A DNA stretch of 64,000 bases from TMP-24 sp964600685 (GCA_964600685.1 CAZRKU010000002.1:21604-85603); one strand, 5' to 3'; positions 1 to 8,901 are shown, counted from the stretch's first letter. Notes: generated from the letters alone by a model not told the origin. Numbers and translations: made by a program.

Positions 1-507
1 ACCCGCATAGATGCCGCAGCTGACCGCGGCGACATGATCCATGATCGGATCGCTGACGATCGCCCCGGATTTCAGCAGCTTGTTGACCGCCAGCCGCAGC
101 GCGACCCAACCCCCGGTGATGGAGGCGCAGCGCGTCCCGCCGTCCGCCTGGATGACATCGCAGTCGACGACGATCTGCCGTTCGCCCAGTGCCACGCGGT
201 CGACACCGGCGCGCAGCGCCCGCCCGATCAGCCGCTGGATTTCCTGGGTGCGGCCCGACTGTTTGCCGGCCGCGGCCTCGCGCCGGTTGCGGCTGTTGGT
301 GGCCCGTGGCAGCATCCCGTATTCCGCCGTGACCCAGCCGAGACCCGTGCCCTTCAGGAACGACGGCGCCTTGTCCTCGATGCTTGCCGTGCAGATCACT
401 TGCGTGTCGCCGCAGCGGATCAGGCAAGAACCTTCGGCATGTTTGGTTATCCCGGTTTCGATCGAAATCGGGCGCATTTCATCAAGTTTCCGGCCGGAAG
501 GGCGCAT
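1..507 (-). CDS. rph: Ribonuclease PH, N-terminal part (gene runs off the left edge)
   Basis: Phosphorolytic 3'-5' exoribonuclease that trims tRNA 3' ends. The 169 visible codons start at ATG 507 (MRPSGRKLDEMRPISIE) and stay open to base 1. Family signatures are visible: GDTQVICTASIE near residue 30, the basic stretch NRREAAAGKQSGRTQEIQRL near residues 75-95, and ADGGTRCASITGG near residue 125. About 70 C-terminal residues, including part of the phosphate-binding site, lie outside the window. It is divergent from hrcA with about 108 bp between the starts. The rph/hrcA-grpE arrangement is common in Rhodobacterales. The long plus-strand reading frame over this region is a shadow of rph. Confidence 0.95.
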   Translation of the reverse strand, partial: MRPSGRKLDEMRPISIETGITKHAEGSCLIRCGDTQVICTASIEDKAPSFLKGTGLGWVTAEYGMLPRATNSRNRREAAAGKQSGRTQEIQRLIGRALRAGVDRVALGERQIVVDCDVIQADGGTRCASITGGWVALRLAVNKLLKSGAIVSDPIMDHVAAVSCGIYAG

Positions 508-570
508 GTCGTGGTCCTCAGTCAGTGGGTGCGCCCATTAAGGCCCGGCAGCCCCCCGATGCAACCCCGA

Positions 571-599
571 TTGACGTGCGGCTTTCCCGCTCTTTATCT
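571..599 (+). promoter_or_regulatory. Candidate promoter of hrcA-grpE
   Basis: TTGACG (571-576) and TTATCT (594-599) are separated by exactly 17 bp, a good sigma70-like pair. Transcription would start near 606, leaving a very short leader before the hrcA start. A heat-shock sigma32 promoter is also possible for this operon. No CIRCE-type inverted repeat (TTAGCACTC-N9-GAGTGCTAA) is present here. Confidence 0.4.
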
Positions 600-615
600 G
601 GGGGCAGGAGTGATG

Positions 616-1689
616 ATGAGCGACGGTCCCAAGATTCTGGCCCAGATGAACGACCGCTCGCGCGAAGTTTTCCGCCGCGTGGTCGAATCCTATCTCGACA
701 GCGGTGATCCGATCGGTTCGCGCTCTCTCACCCGAACGATGAGCGAGAAGCTGTCGGCCGCCACGATCCGCAACGTGATGCAGGATCTGGAATTTCTCGG
801 CCTCCTTGACAGTCCGCATGTCTCGGCCGGGCGCATTCCCACCCAGCTTGGCCTTCGCATGTTCGTGGATGGTCTGATGGAAGTGTCGACCGTCGCCGCC
901 GAAGACCGGCAGGTGATGGAAGCAACGGTTTCCGGCACCGAGCCGGATGTGACTTCGCTCCTGGATCGCGTCGGATCGGCCCTGTCGGGGATCACCCACG
1001 GCGCAAGCCTCGTCCTGACGCCGAAGCAGGAAGCGCCGATCCGCCATATCGAATTCGTCTCGCTCGGCCCGGATCGCGCGTTGGTGGTTCTGGTCTTTGC
1101 CGACGGGCAGGTGGAAAACCGGCTCTTCACCCCGCCGCCGGGCCAGACGCCCTCCTCCCTGCGGGAGGCCGCGAATTTCCTCAATGCGATGGCCGAGGGG
1201 CGCACGGTTTCGGAATTGCGCACCCACATGCGCCGCGACATTGCCGCACGTCGGCGAGAGCTGAACAGCCTTGCGCGGGAACTGGTCGAAAGCGGCCTCG
1301 TCCTTTGGGAAAATCCCGGCGAATCTCAGGAACGGCTGATCGTGCGGGGGCAGTCCAACCTGCTCGATCAGGCGGCAGAGGTCGACCTGGCCCGCATCCG
1401 CAGTCTTTTTGACGACCTGGAGCGCAAGCGTGACATCGCCGAATTCCTCGAATTGACCGAAACGGGCGAGGGGGTGCGTATATTCATCGGGTCGGAGAAC
1501 AAACTTTTCTCACTTTCGGGTTCCTCTCTGGTGGTCTCTTCCTATATGAACGCGGATCGGAAGATTATCGGCGCGGTCGGCGTCATCGGACCGACACGGC
1601 TGAACTATGGCCGGATCGTTCCGATCGTCGATTATACGGCGCAGCTTGTCGGCAGGCTCCTGTCGGGCGAGCGCAAGGGACAGAACTGA
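616..1689 (+). CDS. hrcA: Heat-inducible transcription repressor HrcA
   Basis: Repressor of class I heat-shock genes that binds CIRCE operators, normally upstream of groESL. The 357 residues include an N-terminal winged helix (LAQMNDRSREVFRRVVESYL, then the recognition region SAATIRNVMQDLEFLG and HVSAGRIPT) followed by the GAF-like HrcA domain. The length is normal for the family. ATG 616 is preferred because AGGAG (606-610) lies 5 nt upstream. ATG 613 and GTG 610 are possible but too close to that site. The stop codon overlaps the grpE start by one base (TGATG), so the two genes are translationally coupled. Confidence 0.93.
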   Translation: MSDGPKILAQMNDRSREVFRRVVESYLDSGDPIGSRSLTRTMSEKLSAATIRNVMQDLEFLGLLDSPHVSAGRIPTQLGLRMFVDGLMEVSTVAAEDRQVMEATVSGTEPDVTSLLDRVGSALSGITHGASLVLTPKQEAPIRHIEFVSLGPDRALVVLVFADGQVENRLFTPPPGQTPSSLREAANFLNAMAEGRTVSELRTHMRRDIAARRRELNSLARELVESGLVLWENPGESQERLIVRGQSNLLDQAAEVDLARIRSLFDDLERKRDIAEFLELTETGEGVRIFIGSENKLFSLSGSSLVVSSYMNADRKIIGAVGVIGPTRLNYGRIVPIVDYTAQLVGRLLSGERKGQN

Positions 1690-2237
1690 TGAGTGAGATG
1701 AAGAAAGACGAACTTGCGGAAGATCAGGCCCTGATGGGCGAAGAGTTGGCGGAAGACGATCCGCTTATGGTCGAGATCGAGGTGCTGAAAGCCGAGCGCG
1801 ACGAATTGAAGGACCGGTTCATGCGGTCGCTCGCGGATGCCGAAAACATCCGCAAGCGCGGTGAACGTGACCGGCGCGAGGCCGAACAATATGGTGGCAC
1901 GAAGCTCGCGCGCGATCTTCTGCCGATCTATGACAATCTCAAACGCGCGCTCGACGCGGCGGGCGACGAACAGCGCGCGGCGGCACTGGCGCTGATCGAA
2001 GGGGTAGAGCTGACCATGCGCGAACTGGTGACCGTGCTGACCCGTCATGGCGTGAAACCCGTCGCGCCCCAGGTGGGGGATACGTTCGACCCGCAGATCC
2101 ATCAGGCCATGTTCGAAGCCCCGCTTCCGGGAACCAGGGCGGGTGACATCATTCAGGTGATGACCGAGGGCTTCTTGCTGCACGACCGGCTTCTGCGCCC
2201 CGCGCAGGTTGGCGTGAGCTCGACGCCGAAATCCTGA
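1689..2237 (+). CDS. grpE: Nucleotide exchange factor GrpE
   Basis: Co-chaperone that releases ADP from DnaK. The 182-residue protein has the expected layout: an acidic N-terminal tail, a long helix rich in charged residues (LKAERDELKDRFMRSLADAE) with the signature ENIRKRGERDRREAEQYG, then the C-terminal beta domain with GVKPVAPQVGDTFDPQIHQA. It starts at the last base of the hrcA stop codon. Two perfect hairpins follow the gene before the convergent mutS. Co-transcription with hrcA places it under the same heat-shock control. Confidence 0.95.
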   Translation: MSEMKKDELAEDQALMGEELAEDDPLMVEIEVLKAERDELKDRFMRSLADAENIRKRGERDRREAEQYGGTKLARDLLPIYDNLKRALDAAGDEQRAAALALIEGVELTMRELVTVLTRHGVKPVAPQVGDTFDPQIHQAMFEAPLPGTRAGDIIQVMTEGFLLHDRLLRPAQVGVSSTPKS

Positions 2238-2250
2238 TCGGGTGCCGGTG

Positions 2251-2271
2251 CGGGGGTTTCACACCCCCGCG
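2251..2271 (+). terminator. Hairpin downstream of grpE
   Basis: A perfect 8-bp stem (GCGGGGGT / ACCCCCGC, 2251-2258 and 2264-2271) has a 5-nt loop and starts 14 bp after the grpE stop. It lacks a clear U-tract, so it may act with Rho or as an RNA 3'-end stabiliser. The sequence that follows (CCCCCGTGGGATATTTG, 2273-2289) resembles intergenic repeats I associate with Rhodobacteraceae genomes. No second copy was noticed in this window. Confidence 0.5.
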
Positions 2272-2310
2272 CCCCCGTGGGATATTTGTGCCAGAATGAA
2301 GGACAAGCAG

Positions 2311-2329
2311 GGCGGGGACCAACCCCGCC
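2311..2329. terminator. Hairpin between grpE and mutS stop codons
   Basis: GGCGGGG-ACCAA-CCCCGCC forms a 7-bp perfect stem that directly abuts the mutS stop codon (2330-2332). Its position between convergent genes suggests a bidirectional terminator. U-tracts on both strands are short or absent. Confidence 0.5.
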
Positions 2330-4984
2330 TTAACATATCAGGGCGCGTTTCAGATCATAAAGAGCCGCGAGCGCCTGCAGAGGCGTCATTTCGTCTGGAT
2401 GCATTGCCTTCACCTGTTCTTCGAGTGGTGAAGGCCCCTTGGCGGCCCGCGCCGCAGGCGTGGGCGCCGGCATGGTGCTGAACAGTGGCAGGTCGTCGAT
2501 CAGCGCATGCTTGCGGGTGCCGCCCTCGCGTTCGCCTTTCTCCAGAGCCTCAAGCACCACCTTGGCGCGTTCGACCACGGCGGCGGGCAGGCCGGCCAGT
2601 CGCGCGACTTGCACGCCATAACTGCGGTCTGCCGCGCCTTTCTTCACCTCGTGCAGGAAGATCACGTCGCCATGCCATTCCTTGACCGCGACCGTGGCAT
2701 TTTCGACACCGGAAAGCTTCCCCGCCAGCGCCGTCATCTCATGGTAGTGGGTCGCGAAAAGCGCCCGGCAGCGGTTCACGTCGTGCAGATGTTCGAGCGT
2801 GGCCCAGGCGATGGAAAGCCCGTCATAGGTCGCGGTGCCGCGCCCGATTTCGTCGAGGATCACCAGCGCCCGGTCGTCGGCCTGATTGAGGATGGCGGCG
2901 GTTTCGACCATCTCGACCATGAAGGTCGACCGCCCGCGCGCCAGATCGTCGGCGGCGCCCACGCGGCTGAAAAGCTGGCTGACCAGGCCGATACGGGCCT
3001 TTGACGCCGGAACGAAGGATCCGGCCTGCGCCAGAAGCGCGATCAGCGCGTTTTGCCTGAGGAACGTGGACTTGCCGGCCATGTTCGGACCGGTCAGCAG
3101 CCAGATGGCGGGTGTGCCGCCATCGGTCAGGAGGCAGTCGTTGGCGATGAAGGGCGTGCCCGTTCGTTTCAGCGCACGTTCCACGACCGGATGGCGGCCG
3201 CCTTCGACCTCGAAACCACGGCTGTCGTCCATCGTCGGCTCGCACCAGTCTTCAGCACGGGCGAGGTCGGCGAAAGCGGCGGTCAGGTCAATTTCCGCAA
3301 GGGCGCGGGCGGCTTGCGCAATCGGGGCGGCTGCATCGAGAAGGATGGCCTTCAGGCGATCATAGAGCCGCTTTTCAATCTCCAGTGCCCGGTTTCCGGC
3401 ATTCAGGATCCGGGTTTCCAGTTCGCCGAGCGGCAGCGTCGTGAAGCGCACCTGACTGGCGGTGGTCTGGCGGTGGATGAAGGTTTCATTCAGGGGTGGC
3501 GACAGCATCCTTGCCGCATGGGTGTCGGATGTTTCGATGAAATAGCCGAGCACATTGTTGTGCTTGATCTTGAGGCTTTGCACGCCAGACAGTGCCGCAT
3601 AATCGGCCTGCAGCGCCGCGATCACGCCCCGGCCCGCGTCACGCAACTTGCGGGCTTCGTCCAGGTCCGGGTCGTGACCGGGGGCGATGAAACCGCCGTC
3701 GCGGGCCAGAAGCGGCGGATCGGGAACCAGCGCCGCGCCGAGCAGGCCGACCAGATCCTCATGCCCGGTCAGGTCGCGCGCCGCCGCTTTCAGGCGATCC
3801 GGCAGATCGGCGGCAAGGATGGCCTTGGCGATGCGGCCGGCGCCGGAAAGACCATCACGGATCGCCGCCAGATCACGAGGCCCGCCCCGGTCCAGCGCCA
3901 GTCGCGACAGGGCGCGATCCATGTCGGGCACCTGTTTCAGATCGGCGCGCAGCGCCTCGGTCTGCCGCGTTTCGCCGACCAGCGCACGCACTGCGGCGAG
4001 TCGTTCGCGGATCTCGGACAGATCGCGCGAAGGGGCCGACATGCGCCGGTCCAGAAGGCGCGCCCCGGCGGCGGTCACGGTCCGGTCAATGGCGGCAATC
4101 AGCGAGCCGTCGCGTCCGCCCGACAGGCTCTGGGTGATTTCCAGATTGCGTCTTGTCGCCACGTCGATCTGCACGAAGCCACCCGCGACCTCCTTCACCG
4201 GCGGGCGCAGCAGCGGCAGGCGCCCGCGCTGCGTCAGGTCGAGATATTCGACAATCGCGCCCATGGCCGATTGCTCGGCCCTGTCGAACCCACCGAACGC
4301 ATCGAGCGCGCCGACCGCGAAAAGATCGCACAGCCGCTTCTCCCCGCCCTGGCTGTCGAATGATCCGCGCGACAGGGGTGTAAGCGCAGCGCCAGAAGCA
4401 GATACTAATGCGGCCAATTCACCCTCGCGCGCGTCGCTGATCACGAGTTCGCGCGGGGCGAGGCGCGCGAGTTCCGGGGCGAGGCGTACCAGCGGACAGG
4501 CCATCACCCGAAATTCGCCGGTGGAAATGTCTGCCCAGGCCAGGGCGGCCTCGTCCCGTACTTCGGCCCAGGCGGCCAGGAAGTTGTTGCGCCGGGCTTC
4601 CAGCAGCGTCTCCTCAGTCAGGGTGCCGGGCGTCACCAACCGCACGACATCGCGCGCGACGACCGATTTTGATCCGCGCTTTTTCGCCTCGGCCGGATCT
4701 TCCATCTGCTCGGCGATCGCGACGCGAAAGCCCTTGCGGATCAGGGTCAGCAGATACCCTTCGGCGGCAAAAACCGGCACGCCGCACATCGGGATGTCCT
4801 GGCCCAGGTGCTGGCCGCGTTTGGTTAGCGCAATATCGAGCGCCGCCGCCGCCGCTTCGGCATCAGCAAAGAACATCTCGTAGAAATCGCCCATCCGGTA
4901 GAAGAGAAGCGCATCCGGATAGCGCCCCTTTATCTCCAGATATTGCGCCATCATGGGCGTTGTCTGACTTTCCGAACCGCTCAA
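2330..4984 (-). CDS. mutS: DNA mismatch repair protein MutS
   Basis: Mismatch-recognition ATPase of methyl-independent repair, 884 residues, full length. The N-terminal mismatch-binding domain contains the Phe-X-Glu motif (GDFYEMFFADAEAA, residues about 32-45). The ATPase has Walker A GPNMAGKST near residue 633 and Walker B VILDEIGRGTATYDG near residue 710. The start is TTG at 4984, chosen because GGAGG lies 5 nt upstream. The next ATG codons (4954, 4951) have no such site. mutS is convergent with grpE, and a roughly 400-bp gap without a recognisable gene lies upstream. Confidence 0.96.
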   Translation of the reverse strand: MSGSESQTTPMMAQYLEIKGRYPDALLFYRMGDFYEMFFADAEAAAAALDIALTKRGQHLGQDIPMCGVPVFAAEGYLLTLIRKGFRVAIAEQMEDPAEAKKRGSKSVVARDVVRLVTPGTLTEETLLEARRNNFLAAWAEVRDEAALAWADISTGEFRVMACPLVRLAPELARLAPRELVISDAREGELAALVSASGAALTPLSRGSFDSQGGEKRLCDLFAVGALDAFGGFDRAEQSAMGAIVEYLDLTQRGRLPLLRPPVKEVAGGFVQIDVATRRNLEITQSLSGGRDGSLIAAIDRTVTAAGARLLDRRMSAPSRDLSEIRERLAAVRALVGETRQTEALRADLKQVPDMDRALSRLALDRGGPRDLAAIRDGLSGAGRIAKAILAADLPDRLKAAARDLTGHEDLVGLLGAALVPDPPLLARDGGFIAPGHDPDLDEARKLRDAGRGVIAALQADYAALSGVQSLKIKHNNVLGYFIETSDTHAARMLSPPLNETFIHRQTTASQVRFTTLPLGELETRILNAGNRALEIEKRLYDRLKAILLDAAAPIAQAARALAEIDLTAAFADLARAEDWCEPTMDDSRGFEVEGGRHPVVERALKRTGTPFIANDCLLTDGGTPAIWLLTGPNMAGKSTFLRQNALIALLAQAGSFVPASKARIGLVSQLFSRVGAADDLARGRSTFMVEMVETAAILNQADDRALVILDEIGRGTATYDGLSIAWATLEHLHDVNRCRALFATHYHEMTALAGKLSGVENATVAVKEWHGDVIFLHEVKKGAADRSYGVQVARLAGLPAAVVERAKVVLEALEKGEREGGTRKHALIDDLPLFSTMPAPTPAARAAKGPSPLEEQVKAMHPDEMTPLQALAALYDLKRALIC

Positions 4985-5384
4985 GAAACCCTCCGTGCTC
5001 GCGCGACCCTACAAAAGCGACGCGGGATCGGAAAGTCGCATTTGGAAGCGTCTGAGGGTTTGCCGCGGCACCACCGAACTCCCCGACCTTCCCAGAGCCG
5101 AACCCCTCATCCGCCGATGCAGCTCTGGCTTTCCGGGAAGAGATGCGCCGTGGGCCTCAACAGGGCAGCAAACCCCGACCAGACTCGGCTGTTCATCCTG
5201 CGTCGCAAGGGTCGAGCGTGCGATCGTGTGGGGGCTGGCACATGGGGCGGCGCTGATGGCTGCCGTTCGCAGGGTTGGATAACTTCCGAAAAGCCCAACA
5301 GGGACGAACGGACTCAGATATCCGCCCTTCCAGGCGGTCGCCTGCGAAACATCTGATTTTTGAAGTGGTATCTGCTCGCAGGCC
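4985..5384. other. Gap without a recognisable gene
   Basis: This 400-bp stretch separates mutS from the next minus-strand gene. Frames open on both strands, including a minus-strand one over 5009-5434, but none has a ribosome-binding site, a recognisable family or plausible composition. The mutS promoter should lie at its left edge. A loose inverted repeat (CCAGAGC 5092-5098, GCTCTGG 5122-5128) is visible. It may be a decayed gene or a regulatory region. I see nothing firm. Confidence 0.4.
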
Positions 5385-6512
5385 TCACGTGCCAGACAGT
5401 TCGACTCGCCGTCCTTCGCGCGCCGAAAGCGCAATGGCGTGGATGGCCTTCTCGATCTCCAGCCCGGCAGTGAAATCGAGCGCCGGACGCGTATCGTCGC
5501 GGATGGCGCGCAAGAAACCCGCCAGCTCGATGACCTTCAGGTCGTTGAAACCCACCTGATGACCCGGTGCCGGGCAAAAGGCCTCGTAGGGCGGGTGTTC
5601 CGGCGCGGTCAGGATCGTCCTGAAGCCCTGGGTCGCCTTGTCGCCCCGGTTCTGGAACAGATGCAGTTCGTTCATCCGCTCCTGATCAAAGACCAGCATG
5701 CCCTCGGTTCCATGCACCTCGAACCCGAGCCGGGACTTGCGACCCCAGGCCGAGCGCGACGCGACCATGACCCCCTTCACGCCGCTGGCGAAGGTCAGAA
5801 GGGCCGATGCCATATCCTCGTTCTCGACCGCGGCATGGCCCGAGCCATCTGCAAGCGGCCGGGTCTTGTGAATCGTCTCGATCTCGCCCAGCACACTCTC
5901 AAGCGGACCGCACAGGCCGGTCAGAAGCGAGATCAGGTGGCAGCCGATATCCCCAAGGGCGCCCAGTCCCGCATCCTTCAGCTTTGCACGCCAGGACCAG
6001 TGCAGATCAGGGTCGGCCTGATAATCCTCGTCCACCCAGCCGCGCACATGGACCACCCGACCGATCTCGCCCGCGGCCACCAGCCGACACGCGTGGCCGA
6101 AAGCCGGGTTGGCCAGGTAGTTGTATCCCAGTTGCGTCTTGAGGCCCGAGGCGCGCGCCGCCGCCTCCATCGCCTGTGCATCCCCGAGGGTCAAGGCCAT
6201 GGGTTTTTCACACCAGACATGCTTGCCCGCCGCCAGTGCCGCCAGTGCCATCTCCCGGTGCAAACCGTTCGGCGTGGTGATGGAGATGATGCCGATCGCG
6301 GGATCGTCCAGCAGGTCGCGCCACGTGTCTGTTGCGGATTCGAACCCGAACTGATCCGCCATCTCCGTCGCGCGGGCGGCCGGCGTGTCGGCCAGCGCCA
6401 CCAGACGGACGGCGGGCACATCGCCCATCACCGCCCTGACCGAACGATAGGCGAGCGCATGGGCCTTGCCCATGAAGCCGGTTCCGATCAGACCGACGCC
6501 GATGACATCCAT
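5385..6512 (-). CDS. Gfo/Idh/MocA-family NAD(P)-dependent dehydrogenase
   Basis: Probable oxidoreductase acting on an inositol- or sugar-like substrate. The 375 residues have an N-terminal Rossmann fold (GLIGTGFMGKAHALAYR, residues about 6-22), the family motif EKPMALT near residue 100, and the C-terminal domain with GDIGCHLISLL near residue 185, which supplies the catalytic Asp and His. Start ATG 6512 was chosen because GGAGGAG lies 6 nt upstream. ATG 6518 is too close to it. It is the most distal gene of a minus-strand group with a PanB-like enzyme, a Rieske protein and a desaturase, an arrangement that recalls rhizobial mocA in rhizopine catabolism. The substrate is inferred, not seen. Confidence 0.85.
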   Translation of the reverse strand: MDVIGVGLIGTGFMGKAHALAYRSVRAVMGDVPAVRLVALADTPAARATEMADQFGFESATDTWRDLLDDPAIGIISITTPNGLHREMALAALAAGKHVWCEKPMALTLGDAQAMEAAARASGLKTQLGYNYLANPAFGHACRLVAAGEIGRVVHVRGWVDEDYQADPDLHWSWRAKLKDAGLGALGDIGCHLISLLTGLCGPLESVLGEIETIHKTRPLADGSGHAAVENEDMASALLTFASGVKGVMVASRSAWGRKSRLGFEVHGTEGMLVFDQERMNELHLFQNRGDKATQGFRTILTAPEHPPYEAFCPAPGHQVGFNDLKVIELAGFLRAIRDDTRPALDFTAGLEIEKAIHAIALSAREGRRVELSGT

Positions 6513-6552
6513 TTCCATCTCCTCCATCCCCTGTGAAAGCCGCGACAGGCCC

Positions 6553-7350
6553 TCAGGTAACCTGGTCGAGCCAGTCGCGGAATGCGTCGGCGACCGCAGG
6601 GTCGCAATCGACAAGATATTGCGGCGCGGGATATTCGCCGCCGTGAACGTCCTGGACAAAACGGCCCATCGCCGCGGTCCGAAGCGCCTGAAGCCGGTCC
6701 TGTTCGGCAGCGAAATCGGCATAGATCTTGGCATGGCGCGGCACATGTCCGCGGTTCTGGCCCAGCACATCGTCACTGAACAGATATTGCGCATGCCCCC
6801 CGGCACCGGCTCCCATCGAGATCAGGAAAAGCCCGGTCTTTTCCGCGATGGCCTGGGTGATCGAATGCGGCACGACCTCGATCTCCACGGCAAAGGCTCC
6901 GGCCTCGGCCAGTGCCTTGCACTGGTTCCAAACCAGTTGCGCGCTTTCCAGCGTCTTGCCGACCGCCTTGAATCCACCCGTCCATGTGCGCTTGGACGGG
7001 ACCAGCCCGACATGTCCGCAGACCGGCAAGGCATGATCCGCGAGCGCCCGCACCGTGGCCAGACTGCCCGAGCAATAGAAGGCATCCGCCCCGTGCTTAT
7101 AAAGCGGGAAGGCCCAATTCAGAAAATCACCGGTTCCGCCGATTTCATAGAAATTCTCGCCCGGAAAGAGGAAGGCGTCGGGGGCCACCTCGCGCAAGCG
7201 ACGGTCATAAACCATCGCGGACGGGACCGAGAGCAGTTCCACCCCGGCCCGCGCCGCCGCCTCGGCCTCCTCAAGACTTTCCACGCGCAGCATCGCGAAC
7301 TGATGCTTGTCGCGGGCATCGAGCAGATCCCGGACGGTCAGGCGCGCCAT
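6553..7350 (-). CDS. PanB-like (ketopantoate hydroxymethyltransferase family) enzyme of a catabolic cluster
   Basis: A 265-residue TIM-barrel protein of the PEP mutase/ketopantoate hydroxymethyltransferase superfamily. It shows VRDLLDARDKHQFAMLR at the N-terminus, VCGHVGLVPSKRTW near residue 110, and EVVPHSITQAIAEKT followed by SMGAGAGGHAQYLFSDD near residues 155-190. The last two correspond to the PanB stretch around its catalytic Glu and substrate loop. It is divergent from housekeeping PanB and sits in a catabolic operon 1 nt after the Rieske gene, so a role in pantothenate synthesis is unlikely. By family chemistry it could do an aldol or C1-transfer reaction on a ring-cleavage or demethylation product. 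That is inference. Confidence 0.75.
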   Translation of the reverse strand: MARLTVRDLLDARDKHQFAMLRVESLEEAEAAARAGVELLSVPSAMVYDRRLREVAPDAFLFPGENFYEIGGTGDFLNWAFPLYKHGADAFYCSGSLATVRALADHALPVCGHVGLVPSKRTWTGGFKAVGKTLESAQLVWNQCKALAEAGAFAVEIEVVPHSITQAIAEKTGLFLISMGAGAGGHAQYLFSDDVLGQNRGHVPRHAKIYADFAAEQDRLQALRTAAMGRFVQDVHGGEYPAPQYLVDCDPAVADAFRDWLDQVT

Positions 7351-7351
7351 G

Positions 7352-7666
7352 TCACTGCACCTCGATCAGGACGCGATCACCCTCGACCTTCACTGGAAAG
7401 GTCTTGAGGTTCACGCAGACCGGCGCGCGCATTGCTTCACCGGTGCGATAGTCGAACTGGCCGTTATGTTTGGGGCATTCGACCAGGAAATCCATCACCA
7501 GCCCGCCGCACAGATGCACCTGCTCGTGCGTGCAAAGGCCGGCGGTGGCGTAAAACCTGCCATCGATACCGTGGTAGATCGCATAGGTCGCGCCGCCATG
7601 GTCAAAGCGGATCAGATCCTCTTCGTCGACATCGGCGGTAGCACAGGCTTCAATCCATTGCGGCAT
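7352..7666 (-). CDS. Rieske [2Fe-2S] ferredoxin (MocE-like)
   Basis: A 104-residue soluble electron carrier. The Rieske ligands are visible as CTH (from about residue 45) and, 16 residues after that His, CPKH (ECPKHNGQFDYRTG). This spacing is that of ferredoxin-type Rieske proteins of oxygenases. ATG 7666 was chosen because GAGGAG lies 5 nt upstream. GTG 7672 is the alternative. It lies 9 bp after the desaturase gene, implying that it passes electrons to that di-iron enzyme, as proposed for MocE and MocD of rhizopine degraders. No ferredoxin reductase (MocF) is encoded nearby, so a shared reductase must serve it. Confidence 0.88.
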   Translation of the reverse strand: MPQWIEACATADVDEEDLIRFDHGGATYAIYHGIDGRFYATAGLCTHEQVHLCGGLVMDFLVECPKHNGQFDYRTGEAMRAPVCVNLKTFPVKVEGDRVLIEVQ

Positions 7667-7675
7667 GATCACTCC

Positions 7676-8767
7676 TCATTCGGCGGCAGCCGGGGGCGTC
7701 ATGCCCGGCACAAGTTGGTGGAAATCGTCGCGGTAGGGTTTCGCCGAAGGCGGCAGATCGCGTCTGACGAAATAGTCCTCGTAGGCGAGCTGGCGCCTGA
7801 ACGCGGGCCACATTTCGCGGAACCCTTCGGCAATCGACCGGTTCGGGACCGGGAGATCGGCCTTGATGACCTCGTGCAGTTTCGGAAGCGCGTGGTAGGG
7901 CACCATGGGAAACATGTGGTGTTCGACATGGTAGTTCATGTTCCAGTAGATGAAGCGGCTGACCGGGTTCATCAGCACCGTGCGGCTGTTCAGCCGGTGA
8001 TCGGTGACATTGTCGGCCAGTCCGCCATGCTGCAGAAGCCCCGTCATCACATGGTGCCATGCGCCATAGAGCCGGGGCAGCCCGATCACCATCAGCGGTA
8101 GGATCGAGCGCAGCCACAGGGCCAGCGCGATCATTGCCAGATAGATGGCCAGGTGAATCTGTGCGACCCGCTGCACCTTGCCCCACTCGCTTTCGGGCAC
8201 GAAGGTCCGCTCCTCCCTCGTCGGGCCGCCGAGCGCATTCTGCACCAGCGTGGGGACGAACTTCACTACGTCGATCAGTCCGATGAAGTTCAGGATGACC
8301 TTGGCCAGTTCCGGCGGGCGCATGACGGCGATTTCCGGATCGCGGCCGACGATGTAGGTTTCCGAATGGTGGCGGGCGTGGCTCCAGCGCCAGGTGGCGG
8401 CGTTGCGCATGATCATGAAGCTTGCGATCTGATAGACCGCGTTGTTCATCCAGGCGGTCCGGAAGGCCGTGCCATGGCCGCATTCATGCCAGCGCGCGTC
8501 GCTGGCCGACCCATAGAGAACGCCATAGCCAAGCCAGAACGGCACTGACCACCAGGACGGCCAGAGTGCTGTCCCGGCGGCGGCGAGGGCGATCATCAGG
8601 CCGTAAAGCACCAGCGTATCGCGGATGGCCGGGCGGTCGGTGCGCGCCATCAGGTCTTTCATCACCTTGCGCGGCACATCCGAGTGATACCATTCGGCCG
8701 CCGTCAGACCGCTTTCGACGGCCCGCCGTGCATCGGCGCCGAATGGGCTGTAGTCCCGCTTGCCCAT
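7676..8767 (-). CDS. Membrane fatty-acid-desaturase/hydrocarbon-oxygenase family protein (MocD-like)
   Basis: A 363-residue integral-membrane di-iron oxygenase. The three histidine clusters of the family are present: HECGH near residue 105, HARHH near residue 140 and HVEHH near residue 285 (NYHVEHHMFP). Hydrophobic pairs flank them. ATG 8767 begins MGKRDYSPFG, and a GGAGAGGGG tract lies 10-16 nt upstream. It is the first gene of the minus-strand operon and is divergent from a LacI-type regulator. In rhizobia a homologous protein with a Rieske partner is linked to O-demethylation of 3-O-methyl-scyllo-inosamine. A similar O-demethylation or hydroxylation of a methylated cyclitol is my inference. 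Confidence 0.85.
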   Translation of the reverse strand: MGKRDYSPFGADARRAVESGLTAAEWYHSDVPRKVMKDLMARTDRPAIRDTLVLYGLMIALAAAGTALWPSWWSVPFWLGYGVLYGSASDARWHECGHGTAFRTAWMNNAVYQIASFMIMRNAATWRWSHARHHSETYIVGRDPEIAVMRPPELAKVILNFIGLIDVVKFVPTLVQNALGGPTREERTFVPESEWGKVQRVAQIHLAIYLAMIALALWLRSILPLMVIGLPRLYGAWHHVMTGLLQHGGLADNVTDHRLNSRTVLMNPVSRFIYWNMNYHVEHHMFPMVPYHALPKLHEVIKADLPVPNRSIAEGFREMWPAFRRQLAYEDYFVRRDLPPSAKPYRDDFHQLVPGMTPPAAAE

Positions 8768-8901
8768 GATGGTGGTTCCCCTCTCCTGCGCGTTGCCGCC
8801 GTGCCTTGACTGTCGATAGACGGAGTTTGCGCCGATCACCAAGAGCGTGGCTTGAAGAACTCGTCAGAATGCATCACAGATGGCATCATTATTGATGTAA
8901 C

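Noticed and set aside
508..615. CIRCE operator upstream of hrcA
   Set aside because: I looked for TTAGCACTC/GAGTGCTAA and found nothing similar. Only a sigma70/sigma32-like promoter is visible.
2942..4390. Long open frames on the plus strand opposite mutS
   Set aside because: They lie entirely antisense to mutS, are rich in Arg/Ala/Pro as expected from GC-rich antisense frames, and have no family features or ribosome-binding sites.
5009..5434. A 141-codon minus-strand frame in the gap after mutS
   Set aside because: No recognisable domain, no ribosome-binding site, and it overlaps the 3' end of the dehydrogenase gene. I treat the gap as non-coding or decayed.
6553..7350. Calling this gene panB of pantothenate biosynthesis
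   Set aside because: Its motifs differ from canonical PanB and it is embedded in a catabolic operon, so only the superfamily is claimed.
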